A DNA stretch of 20,723 bases from TWA4 sp964613155. GTDB taxonomy: Bacteria; Bacillota; Clostridia; Lachnospirales; Lachnospiraceae. The translations under genes and the position numbers were made by a program. The notes beneath the pieces are model-generated. The model did no database searches. It was not told the DNA's origin and saw nothing but the letters and a program-made list of their open reading frames with translations. The stretch spans positions 1-20,723 of the forward strand of contig CAZTHP010000048.1 in NCBI GenBank assembly GCA_964613155.1, read 5' to 3'. Of this stretch, positions 14,312-20,723 are shown piece by piece; the stretch's first letter is position 1, and the number at the start of each line of letters is the position of its first letter.

Positions 14312-15025
14312 ATGTTAGAGTTGCAGGATGTATCTTACAGCGTGGAAGATAATGGTGTGCGCAAAGATATCTTAAAACATATAAATTTAAAGGTAGATGA
14401 ACGTTTTGTTGCCATTACAGGCCCTAACGGAAGCGGCAAATCCACACTTGCAAAGATGATCGCAGGTATCATTACCCCCACAGAGGGACGGATTATTCTG
14501 GATGGAGTGGATATTACGGAGACCAGTATTACAGATCGTGCAAAGATGGGAATCAGCTTTGCTTTTCAGCAGCCGGTTCGTTTTAAAGGTCTGACTGTAA
14601 AAAATTTGATCACAATGGCAGCTGGAACAAAGCTGAACGTAGCAGAAGCTTGTGAATATCTGGCAGAAGTTGGCCTTTGTGCAAGAGATTATATTAATCG
14701 TGAAGTGAATGGAAGTTTATCTGGCGGTGAGCTGAAACGTATTGAAATTGCTATGATTTTAGCAAGAAGTACAAAGCTTTCCGTTTTTGATGAACCAGAA
14801 GCCGGCATTGACCTCTGGAGCTTTAACAACCTGATCAAAGTTTTCGAAAATATGTATGAAAAGATCAATGGCTCGATTCTGATCATTTCTCATCAGGAAC
14901 GAATCTTAAATATTGCAGATCGGATCATCATGTTGGCAGATGGCGAAGTAAAAGCAGTCGGAACGAAAGAAGAAGTACTTCCTGATCTGCTGGGCGGCGG
15001 TGCCTGTCGAAAGATTGTACAGTAA
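14312..15025 (+). CDS. sufC: SufC-like Fe-S cluster assembly ATPase (SmsC of a minimal two-gene system)
   Basis: SufC is a cytosolic ABC-type ATPase that works with SufB/SufD on building Fe-S clusters. The 237-residue protein has Walker A GPNGSGKST (37-45), a Q-loop in FAFQQPVRFKG, the signature LSGGE (136-140), the SufC-type KRIEIAMIL after it, Walker B LSVFDEPEAGID (156-167), and switch His in IISHQERIL. I take the ATG at 14312, preceded by GGAGAG; an ATG at 14264 would sit on the transcription start. The partner gene begins 23 bases after the stop. With only one SufB-like partner and no sufD, sufS, sufU or sufE adjacent, the pair fits the SUF-like minimal system (SMS) found in archaea and anaerobic bacteria. 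Cysteine desulfurase must be elsewhere. Confidence 0.93.
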   Translation: MLELQDVSYSVEDNGVRKDILKHINLKVDERFVAITGPNGSGKSTLAKMIAGIITPTEGRIILDGVDITETSITDRAKMGISFAFQQPVRFKGLTVKNLITMAAGTKLNVAEACEYLAEVGLCARDYINREVNGSLSGGELKRIEIAMILARSTKLSVFDEPEAGIDLWSFNNLIKVFENMYEKINGSILIISHQERILNIADRIIMLADGEVKAVGTKEEVLPDLLGGGACRKIVQ

Positions 15026-15048
15026 GAAAGGGTAAAGGAGAGTTTTTC

Positions 15049-15966
15049 ATGGATTCAATTCAGATGAACCTGCTGGAACAGGTAGCAGGCCTGCATGAAA
15101 TTCCTGCAGGTGCATATAATCTTAGAATAAATGGTAAATCAGAAGGCAGAAATTCTTCTGCAAATATTGATATTGTTGGTAAAGAGGACAAATCTGGTAT
15201 CGACATTATTGTAAAACCCGGAACCAAAAAGGAAAGCGTTCATATTCCGGTTCTTTTAAGTCAGACAGGTCTGCAGGATCTGGTATATAATGACTTTTTT
15301 ATCGGAGATGATTGTGATATTACAATCGTAGCAGGCTGCGGTATTCACAACGACGGCAGCAAGACTACCAGCCACGAAGGTATCCATACCTTCCATCTCG
15401 GTAAAAATGCTCGTTTGAAATATGTAGAAAAGCATTATGGCAAGGGCGATGGTATGGGTGACAATGTCATGAATCCTACCACAATCTGTAATTTGGGTGA
15501 AAACAGCTACATGGAGATGGAAACCGTACAGATTCGAGGAATCGATTCGACTAAGCGTATTACCAAAGCAGTTCTGGAAGAAGGCGCAACTTTGATCATC
15601 AAAGAAGCACTGATGACACACGGTAAGCAGTATGCAGAAACGGATTTTACAATCGATATGAATGGTGAAAATTCCAGTGCGCATGTCGTTTCCCGTTCTG
15701 TGGCAAAGGAAAAATCCAGCCAGTTGTTTATTTCCCGTGTAAACGGCAACAATAAATGTGCAGCACATACAGAATGTGATGCGATCATCATGGATGAAGC
15801 CAGTGTAAGAGCCGTACCGGAAATTACAGCAAATCATCTGGAAGCTAGTTTAATTCACGAAGCAGCGATCGGTAAGATTGCTGGTGAGCAGATCATCAAA
15901 TTAATGACATTAGGACTGACTGAAAAAGAAGCAGAAGAAGAAATCGTAAATGGATTCCTGAAATAA
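15049..15966 (+). CDS. sufB: Short SufB/SufD-like scaffold protein (SmsB of a minimal two-gene system)
   Basis: This protein belongs to the SufB/SufD scaffold family but has only 305 residues, against roughly 420-490 for SufD and SufB. The beta-helix core is visible (DCDITIVAGCGIHNDGS, HTFHLGKNARLKYVEKHYG, ICNLGENSYMEMETVQI, ATLIIKEALMTHG), as is the C-terminal signature ASLIHEAAIGKI followed by LMTLGLTEKEAEEEIVNGFL, matching SufB's HEA...GLS...IVNGF. His270 and Glu271 are kept. By eye, the place of E. coli SufB Cys405 lacks Cys (DEASVRAVPE); Cys237 and Cys243 stand close by. It presumably forms a homodimer serving in place of the SufB-SufD heterodimer, with SufC. The ribosome site AAAGGAGAG precedes the ATG at 15049. 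Length and single partner support SMS-type assignment. Confidence 0.9.
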   Translation: MDSIQMNLLEQVAGLHEIPAGAYNLRINGKSEGRNSSANIDIVGKEDKSGIDIIVKPGTKKESVHIPVLLSQTGLQDLVYNDFFIGDDCDITIVAGCGIHNDGSKTTSHEGIHTFHLGKNARLKYVEKHYGKGDGMGDNVMNPTTICNLGENSYMEMETVQIRGIDSTKRITKAVLEEGATLIIKEALMTHGKQYAETDFTIDMNGENSSAHVVSRSVAKEKSSQLFISRVNGNNKCAAHTECDAIIMDEASVRAVPEITANHLEASLIHEAAIGKIAGEQIIKLMTLGLTEKEAEEEIVNGFLK

Positions 15967-15972
15967 AGATGG

Positions 15973-16016
15973 ATAGCTCTGTTTTTGGCGAAAGACCGTC
16001 GAAGACAGGGCTATTT
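15973..16016 (+). terminator. Weak terminator-like hairpin between the sufB-like and GntR genes
   Basis: ATAGCTCTGT (15973-15982) pairs with ACAGGGCTAT (16005-16014) around a 22-base loop; only TTTG-type U-rich sequence follows. It may thin transcription into the downstream regulator and not fully end it. Confidence 0.5.
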
Positions 16017-16036
16017 GTATATGAGGTAAGATTGAT

Positions 16037-16390
16037 ATGGCATGGAAATTTCAATCGGCTCGTCCGATTTATCAGCAAGCAGCAGAAATTGTAGAAAAAC
16101 GGGTGATGAGTGGACAGTATCCTTTAGGAAGTAAGCTGCCTGCTGTACGGGATTTGGCGACAGAGGCAGGTGTTAATCCGAATACCATGCAAAAAGCACT
16201 GCAGATTTTAGAACAAAAGGGTGTGGTATACAGTCCAAGTACAGCAGGACGTTTTGTAACAGAAGATAGGAACTTCCTGGAAGAACTGAAAACGCAGGTG
16301 ATTCAGGATAAATTACAGGAACTGCATCTGCAGATGCAGGAATTTGGTTATTCCTCTGAGCAGATAGAGGCGTTTTTTAAACTTTCTTAA
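16037..16390 (+). CDS. GntR family regulator, short YtrA-type
   Basis: This 117-residue protein is a YtrA-subfamily GntR regulator: a winged helix in residues about 9-75 (PIYQQAAEIVEKRVMSGQY, GSKLPAVRDLATEAGVNPNTMQKALQILEQKGVVYS, then GRFV), followed by a short helical tail of some 45 residues with no large effector domain. Such regulators usually head an ABC transporter operon (ytr type) that they repress. Here no transporter gene follows, and the gene instead trails the Fe-S pair after 70 bases and a weak hairpin. The ATG at 16037 has GAGGTAAG upstream. Its targets are unknown; control of the upstream genes is possible but unproven. Confidence 0.9.
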   Translation: MAWKFQSARPIYQQAAEIVEKRVMSGQYPLGSKLPAVRDLATEAGVNPNTMQKALQILEQKGVVYSPSTAGRFVTEDRNFLEELKTQVIQDKLQELHLQMQEFGYSSEQIEAFFKLS

Positions 16391-16459
16391 ATGTTAATCT
16401 TTGAATGTTAAGCTTTCTGAGAGGTGTTTTTACGAAATATCAGAATTGCTGTAAAATAA

Positions 16460-16552
16460 CGATGAGCAACACGCGCTGCGAGTTTTTCAAGTGATCGCGG
16501 TGCTCCTCAAATGCTTGTGCAAGCACAGCATTTTCATCGCTGCTCGCGTAAA
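16460..16552. repeat. GC-richer structured element with post-terminator motif copy 3
   Basis: This block stands out from AT-rich surroundings. The stem AAATGCTTGTGC (16509-16520) with GCACAGCATTTT (16523-16534) forms a hairpin with one bulge, and CGCG/GCGAG words flank it on both sides. Its right end, 16536-16552, read on the minus strand is TTTACGCGAGCAGCGAT, directly after the ssrA terminator. It may be a dispersed intergenic element; other full copies are not in the window. Confidence 0.5.
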
Positions 16553-16558
16553 TAAAAT

Positions 16559-16602
16559 AAAAGCTGAGAAGTCTTCTATCCATACAAGACTTTTCAGCTT
16601 TT
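16559..16602 (-). terminator. Intrinsic terminator of ssrA
   Basis: On the plus strand AAAAGCTGAGAAGTCTT and AAGACTTTTCAGCTTTT pair over about 15 bp; on the minus strand the stem is followed by TTATTTTATTT. It lies about 28 bases past the tmRNA 3' end. Confidence 0.85.
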
Positions 16603-16629
16603 GCAGTTTTCCGCATGTTTGCGGATGAG

Positions 16630-16960
16630 TGGACCTGGCGGGAATCGAACCCGCGTCCGAAAACCTGTCCATCCAAGTGTCTCCCATTACAGTTTCTGTT
16701 TTTTCATTCCCTCAGCCTTACGCCCAGAAACAGGCTTAAAACGTCAGTAGCTTCATAAATGCTTTTTACTCCGCAAAGCTTTGGAGCAAAAGTTCCTCAC
16801 CAATACGATGCCGGTGACTTAGATGGTGAGCACTCTAAGGCCGACAGCTGCCATTAGGCAGCGTATGCTAAATTATCTTCAGCGTTTATTTTTAATTCCG
16901 TTTTGATACGCAGTCACGGTCTGCGAATGGCTGCTCAGACTTCAAAATCAGTACAAGCCC
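16630..16960 (-). ncRNA. ssrA: Transfer-messenger RNA (tmRNA)
   Basis: tmRNA rescues ribosomes stalled on broken messages and tags their product for proteolysis. The minus-strand 331-nt gene starts GGGCTTG (from 16960) and ends CAGGTCC-A (16630); these pair to give an acceptor with the G3-U pair needed for alanine charging. The T-arm GCGGGTTCGATTCCCGC is clear. The tag frame ends ...AAC GCT GAA GAT AAT TTA GCA TAC GCT GCC TAA (16886-16854), reading NAEDNLAYAA; the exact resume codon is not certain. The tag ends AYAA instead of the usual ALAA. The 3' CCA is not encoded (CTC follows). Processing by RNase P is expected since the promoter is about 40 bases upstream. Confidence 0.95.
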
Positions 16961-17001
16961 TGGTTTATATGCAGATTGCTGAAGCATATATCGTACTGCA
17001 C

Positions 17002-17030
17002 ATCTTAGCACGGAGAAAGTTATTTGTCAA
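17002..17030 (-). promoter_or_regulatory. ssrA promoter
   Basis: On the minus strand TTGACA (17030-17025) and TAAGAT (17007-17002) are 17 bp apart. Transcription should start near 16995, about 35 bases before mature tmRNA. The spacer from here to 17197 is AT-rich with two TTGAAAAACTT copies 27 bp apart (17082, 17109) and no gene. Confidence 0.8.
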
Positions 17031-17197
17031 GAGAATAATTGACAAACCTACAATAATTGAAAAAACTGTAGGATTACACAATTGAAAAACTTAGAGCTTT
17101 GCGAGCAGTTGAAAAACTTCAGAAGCTTTATGAAAAGCTGAAACCCTTTAAAAATTTGAACATGATCGTAAACAACAGAGTTTAAACAGCCAGAGTT

Positions 17198-17899
17198 TTA
17201 CTGCGCAATCTGATAATTTCGTTCTCCAAAGATTGCTGTGCCGACACGAACCATGGTAGCTCCTTCTTCAATCGCGATCTCAAAGTCGTTGGTCATTCCC
17301 ATAGAAAGTTCTGTCATTTCGACATTGGGAATCTGCTTGGCATTCAGCTGGTCACGAAGCTGGCGCATTGCCTGGAAATGCACACGGTTCTCTTCTGGAT
17401 TTTCGACAAAGGGTGCAATCGTCATAAGGCCGCGAATCTGAAGGTTTGGAAGCTTGGCGATTTCGGAAACCAAGGATTCTGTTTCGGAGGCCGCGATGCC
17501 ATCTTTGGAATCTTCCTGTGCCATATTTACTTCGATGAGAACCGGAACTTTTGCAACTCCTTTTTTTACTGCTTCTTTCTGGATTTCTTCTGCCAGACGA
17601 AGGGAGTCAACAGAATGAATCAAGCAGGTCTTATCGACAATGTATTTCACTTTATTGCGCTGGAGATGACCGATAAAATGCCAATTTAAAGGTTCTGTGA
17701 TCTCCTCTGTTTTACTGCACAGTTCCTGTGCCTTGTTTTCACCGAAATCGCGGGTTCCGGTCTCCATGACCTCCCGAATCAATTCTACGGGTTTGGTTTT
17801 ACTGACTGCAATGAGCAAAACATCTTCTCTGGCGCGGCCAGCACGGTCGCAGGCTGCTTGAACACGGGCTTCTACTTCTATTAAATGATCTTTTACCAT
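17198..17899 (-). CDS. YggS family PLP homeostasis protein (PLPBP)
   Basis: This 233-residue protein belongs to the YggS/PROSC family, single-domain alanine-racemase-like barrels that bind pyridoxal phosphate without known catalysis and keep its level and that of branched-chain amino acids in balance. The PLP lysine is Lys34 in LIAVSKTKP. Further marks are DFGENKAQEL, WHFIGHLQRNK, HSVDSLRLA, IEVNMAQEDSK, GLMTIAPF, and the phosphate-binding SMGMTNDFEIAIEEGATMVRVGTAIFG, split here for reference. The ATG at 17899 has AGGAGG seven bases upstream; a longer frame to 17980 lacks support. A small inverted repeat GGACGA/TCGTCC (17926-17944) lies in its leader. In many Firmicutes yggS heads a division cluster with sepF; here it stands alone beside ssrA. 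Confidence 0.94.
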   Translation of the reverse strand: MVKDHLIEVEARVQAACDRAGRAREDVLLIAVSKTKPVELIREVMETGTRDFGENKAQELCSKTEEITEPLNWHFIGHLQRNKVKYIVDKTCLIHSVDSLRLAEEIQKEAVKKGVAKVPVLIEVNMAQEDSKDGIAASETESLVSEIAKLPNLQIRGLMTIAPFVENPEENRVHFQAMRQLRDQLNAKQIPNVEMTELSMGMTNDFEIAIEEGATMVRVGTAIFGERNYQIAQ

Positions 17900-18046
17900 A
17901 TAAAATCCTCCTATTATGAGCACTAGGACGAAATTGAATCGTCCAGTATTTTTGCTGCAAGAGTAAAGCAGCATTGTCAAAACTAGCTTTTATTTTACAC
18001 TTTTTTGAAAAGAAAGCAACTGATATTCTGGAAAAGGCAAGATATC

Positions 18047-18069
18047 TATGTTACAATGCAGGTAACATA
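18047..18069 (+). promoter_or_regulatory. Perfect inverted repeat over the aldo/keto reductase promoter
   Basis: TATGTTAC (18047-18054), seven bases, GTAACATA (18062-18069) is a perfect 8-bp dyad. It contains the likely -10 TACAAT (18052-18057) and lies about 30 bases before the start codon, where a repressor would block initiation. No matching regulator is adjacent. Confidence 0.5.
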
Positions 18070-18099
18070 ATTTTGAATGAGCAGAAAGGATGAAATACA

Positions 18100-19224
18100 A
18101 TGATGATAGAAGATTTATATCAGGTTCCAAAATTAGGCTTTGGTTTGATGCGTTTACCGAAAAAAGAGGGAAAGATTGATCTGGAAATCTCTTCCCGTAT
18201 GGTAGATGATTGTTTAAAAAGTGGTTTTTATTATTTTGATACGGCATATGTGTACGATGCAGGCGAGTCAGAGTGTGCGGTAAAGCCGCTGCTGACAGAC
18301 CGTTATCCGCGTGAGCAGTTCTGTTTGGCAACAAAATTACCGTCCTGGGAGTTGAAAACCAAAGAAGACCGGGATCGTTTATTCCAGATTCAGTTAGAAC
18401 GTACCGGTGCAGGCTATTTTGATTTCTATTTATTACATGCCCTCAGTGCTGATAAGATTTCGATTTATGAAGATCTGGATTGTTTTGAATGGATGCAGGA
18501 AAAGAAGGCACAGGGCTTGATCCGTCACGCTGGTTTTTCGTTCCACGATACACCGGAATTATTGGATGAACTGCTGACAAAGCATCCGGAGGTTGAGTTT
18601 GTACAGCTTCAGATCAATTATGCAGATTGGGAGAATGAAGAGGTGCAGTCCAGAGGTGTTTATGAAGTAGCAAGAAAACACGGAAAACCGATTATTATTA
18701 TGGAACCGATCAAGGGCGGTAATTTAGCAGCATTTCGAGAAGATGTCGGTCGTCCAATGAAGGAATTTTCACCGGACGCATCTTATGCATCCTGGGCGAT
18801 GCGCTTTGCAGCGTCTCATGAGGGAATTTTAACAGTATTAAGTGGTATGTCCAACGAAGAACAGGTAGCAGACAATATTGCGGTGATGAAAGATTTTACT
18901 CCGTTAAGTGCCGAAGAACGTAAGATTATTCAAGAAGTTGTAGAACGTTTGGAACAGATTCCTACGGTTGCTTGTACAGGATGTCGTTACTGCGTAGAGG
19001 GATGTCCGCAGTCGATTAAGATTCCGGATATGATTCAGTATTTGAATCGAAGCCGTGTCTATGGCGATACACCCGGTACGAAACGTTCTTATCAGCTTAC
19101 GGTAAGCGAAGGTTCCGGAAAGCCTTCAGATTGCGTACAATGCGGTCAGTGTGAAGAAGTCTGTCCTCAGCATCTATCGATTATGCAGGTTTTGGAAGAA
19201 GCAGCTTCTGTTCTGGAACAGTAG
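18100..19224 (+). CDS. Aldo/keto reductase with C-terminal 4Fe-4S motifs
   Basis: This 374-residue protein joins an aldo/keto reductase barrel (about 10-280) to a ferredoxin-like tail. The catalytic tetrad is visible as Asp47 and Tyr52 (FDTAYVYDAGESE), Lys79 (LATKLPSW) and His113 (FYLLHALS). The tail carries two CxxCxxCxxxCP motifs, CTGCRYCVEGCP from residue 292 and CVQCGQCEEVCP from 345, predicted to hold two 4Fe-4S clusters. Such proteins are common in gut Clostridia and are thought to couple carbonyl reduction to ferredoxin-type electron carriers; the natural substrate is unknown. The start ATG at 18100 (or the next ATG at 18103) follows GAAAGGATG. It is monocistronic with a terminator at 19286-19337. 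Confidence 0.93.
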   Translation: MMIEDLYQVPKLGFGLMRLPKKEGKIDLEISSRMVDDCLKSGFYYFDTAYVYDAGESECAVKPLLTDRYPREQFCLATKLPSWELKTKEDRDRLFQIQLERTGAGYFDFYLLHALSADKISIYEDLDCFEWMQEKKAQGLIRHAGFSFHDTPELLDELLTKHPEVEFVQLQINYADWENEEVQSRGVYEVARKHGKPIIIMEPIKGGNLAAFREDVGRPMKEFSPDASYASWAMRFAASHEGILTVLSGMSNEEQVADNIAVMKDFTPLSAEERKIIQEVVERLEQIPTVACTGCRYCVEGCPQSIKIPDMIQYLNRSRVYGDTPGTKRSYQLTVSEGSGKPSDCVQCGQCEEVCPQHLSIMQVLEEAASVLEQ

Positions 19225-19285
19225 GGAATCAGATTTCACAGATGGTAGCTGACACAAAAAGCATAAACGATTAAATCGTAAAAAG

Positions 19286-19337
19286 AAGAGGCCTTTTGAC
19301 GAAGTGGAAAGAAACTTAGTCAAGAGACCTCTTTTTT
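19286..19337 (+). terminator. Intrinsic terminator after the aldo/keto reductase gene
   Basis: AAGAGG...TTGAC (19286 on) pairs with GTCAA...CCTCTT (ending 19333) with an internal mismatch loop, followed by a run of T to 19337. It lies about 60 bases after the stop. Confidence 0.85.
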
Positions 19338-19381
19338 AGATTCCCCTGTATTTGAAAAGAGAAAGCAAAAGTGCAGTTCAT

Positions 19382-19478
19382 GAAATTAAATTCAGATGCT
19401 AGAAGCTGAAAATTAAAATCCAGAATGCAGGAACTAGAAACTAGAAATCAAAATCCAGAACGCAGGAACTAGAAGGTA
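19382..19478. repeat. Tandem repeat, two 35-36 bp units plus a partial unit
   Basis: Units 19408-19443 and 19444-19478 share AAAATCCAGAAyGCAGGAAC followed by TAGAA; a shorter, more diverged unit precedes (19382-19407). The sequence on to 19530 has further TAGAA/ATAAGCTG echoes. The 313-base spacer 19225-19538 holds only the terminator and this tract. Confidence 0.7.
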
Positions 19479-19538
19479 ACGGTTAGAAGTTATAAGCTGT
19501 AAACTAGAACGGAACTGTTATAAGCTGGAATTTTTAAT

Positions 19539-20330
19539 TTAGATAGATGCGGAGGCTGCTAACGATGAGGTGAGTGCCACGGGACTCATCAGAACACGGC
19601 CGGTTCCGCGGTAAACATTGACCAGACCCTCTCCGGAAGCAGCGGAACCAATCAGCGTTTTACCAGAACGTTCCACTGTAAATCGCAGGGATTCACTCCA
19701 GGCGATTGCCATATTTCCATCAATTTTTAATTCGTCTTCTTCCAGAATAAATTCGATCAATTCTTCTCTGGGAACGTTGCTTTCTAAAACGGCAATCCCC
19801 TGTCCGCGCAGAGCCAGATTAAATAAACCTTCTCCGCCAAGTGCTGCGGAAGAAAGATTACTTCGTGCAGTAATTGTCTGCTTTACGCTTGCTTCGCAAG
19901 CGAGGAACAAACCATCTTCCAGTACCATACCGCTTCCCCAGTCCGCAACATTTTCCAGTAAAATATATTTATAAGTCGGTTCCAGCATCAGCATTCCTTT
20001 TCCGGTATATTCGGGTTTGATCGCGCTTTCACCAGATACTTTACCTTTAATGGCTTTGCTGAACAGATCGCCAACGCCTTTGATACCGGTGGTAGCGGTA
20101 ACACTGCCAGTCGTCCATTGCATTGCACCAGCCTGTGTGACAATTCCCTGACCATTTAAACGTGCCAGCACCTGACGTTTGCGAACACCCATTTCAGACA
20201 TGTAATAAGATACAATGGCATTTGTGGGAGAGACACTGAGATCACGTTGATATTCTAAAACGGAAAAACTTCCTTTTTCTTCCACTACTTTTACATTTGC
20301 ATGATTGAATAAATTGTTGCAGGTAATCAT
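19539..20330 (-). CDS. AIM24 family protein
   Basis: This 263-residue protein belongs to the AIM24 (TIGR00266-like) family of beta-rich, trimer-forming proteins found across bacteria and, in fungi, in mitochondria. Glycine-rich strand repeats such as GEGLFNLALRGQG, YTGKGMLMLEPTYKYILLE and GEGLVNVYRGTGRVLMSP are typical. The last of these is the near-universal C-terminal block. No signal peptide or membrane segment is seen, and the function is not established. The ATG at 20330 has AGGAGG five bases upstream. The gene stands alone, with no clear promoter recognised and no terminator seen immediately after it. Confidence 0.9.
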   Translation of the reverse strand: MITCNNLFNHANVKVVEEKGSFSVLEYQRDLSVSPTNAIVSYYMSEMGVRKRQVLARLNGQGIVTQAGAMQWTTGSVTATTGIKGVGDLFSKAIKGKVSGESAIKPEYTGKGMLMLEPTYKYILLENVADWGSGMVLEDGLFLACEASVKQTITARSNLSSAALGGEGLFNLALRGQGIAVLESNVPREELIEFILEEDELKIDGNMAIAWSESLRFTVERSGKTLIGSAASGEGLVNVYRGTGRVLMSPVALTSSLAASASI

Positions 20331-20519
20331 AAAGACCTCCTAAGATTGAAAAATAAGGAATCCGACTGCATAGCAGCGGGATGGTTCAAGGTTTTACAAG
20401 ATAGTAGAGGAGCAGGTTTCAAGGTTTTCAACCACGTCAAAGTAAGTTTTCTTAATATCAGACCGTGCTCGCTCTTGTTAACCTAATATAGCAGTAAAAA
20501 AGAAAAAGAAAAGGTTGGG

Positions 20520-20681
20520 GTGGATAAAACTTCCAATTTTTCCATTTCTTCCATGATGCCAATCAATTCAGTGGGGAATACGGTCAAAAAAGTGGATGGT
20601 TACACGTTATGGGATGAGAAGCGAAATAAAAAAGGGAATCAAATTGGACGTGTGAGGGATAAAATCGGAGTTAGTGTATAA
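20520..20681 (+). CDS. Doubtful 53-codon hypothetical ORF
   Basis: A GTG-started frame of 53 codons, preceded by AAAAGG at five bases, runs through the end spacer. It is hydrophilic and Lys/Asn-rich (VDKTSNFSIS at the start, DKIGVSV at the end), with no recognised family. A TATAAT-like word lies at its stop. It may be chance. The rest of 20331-20723 holds two copies of a CAAGGTTTT word (about 20389 and 20420) and no other gene; a gene could begin beyond the window. Confidence 0.22.
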   Translation: MDKTSNFSISSMMPINSVGNTVKKVDGYTLWDEKRNKKGNQIGRVRDKIGVSV

Positions 20682-20723
20682 TTTTAATTGGCAAAAATAA
20701 AGGGAAGAAGTAAAATACCTCTT

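Noticed and set aside
15256..15837. 193-codon minus-strand frame opposite the SufB-like gene
   Set aside because: It is a shadow of a well-supported gene, Cys-rich without motif and without a ribosome site.
16440..16676. 78-codon minus-strand frame at the tmRNA 3' end
   Set aside because: It starts inside ssrA and crosses its terminator; both are structural RNA signals.
20677..20682. TATAAT near the right edge as a promoter for a gene beyond the window
   Set aside because: No acceptable -35 lies 16-18 bp upstream and the next gene is not visible.

Overview
The window looks like chromosomal core DNA of a low-GC, anaerobic Firmicute, most likely a Clostridia/Lachnospiraceae-type gut bacterium. 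Supporting signs are AT-rich spacers, strong AGGAGG-type ribosome sites, a T-box riboswitch, a two-gene SUF-like Fe-S system, a ferredoxin-tailed aldo/keto reductase, a DUF1846 protein, and a tRNA and tmRNA whose CCA is not encoded. I cannot name the genus from sequence alone. No insertion sequence, prophage, integrase or CRISPR array is visible.

Layout. 1-2300: a DUF1846 gene (+) with promoter, leader hairpin and terminator, then a repeat-rich spacer. 2295-3338: selD (-). 3671-4873: a lipoprotein with a ComEC-type metallo-beta-lactamase domain and a C-terminal Cys-rich tail (+). 4907-8106: a tryptophan-specific T-box (specifier UGG) controlling a trpX-trpY-trpZ ABC importer. 8241-10037 (-): a MarR regulator and a MATE efflux pump in one operon. 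Its promoter carries two matching 16-bp palindromes, one lying in the -35/-10 spacer. 10421-11080: upp behind a long leader. 11524-11595 (-): tRNA-Gly(GCC). 11748-13825: coaX-coaBC, steps of CoA synthesis. 14312-15966: a two-gene SufC/SufB-like (SMS-type) Fe-S cluster system, followed by a short YtrA-type GntR regulator. 16630-16960 (-): tmRNA (ssrA). 17198-17899 (-): a YggS/PLPBP protein. 18100-19224: an aldo/keto reductase with two 4Fe-4S motifs. 19539-20330 (-): an AIM24-family protein. The last 390 bases hold only one doubtful small ORF.

Two themes go beyond the genes. First, the word TTTAyGCGAGyAGC occurs directly after three different intrinsic terminators (5196, 8167, and 16552 on the minus strand). 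I do not recognise it as a described element. Second, at least six intergenic spacers carry short degenerate tandem repeats with units of 24-46 bp. They lack CRISPR architecture and seem to be a habit of this genome's spacers.

Functionally the genes are housekeeping: amino-acid uptake, pyrimidine salvage, CoA and Fe-S biogenesis, selenium activation, ribosome rescue and PLP homeostasis. The best regulatory stories are the Trp T-box and the self-repressing MarR-MATE operon.
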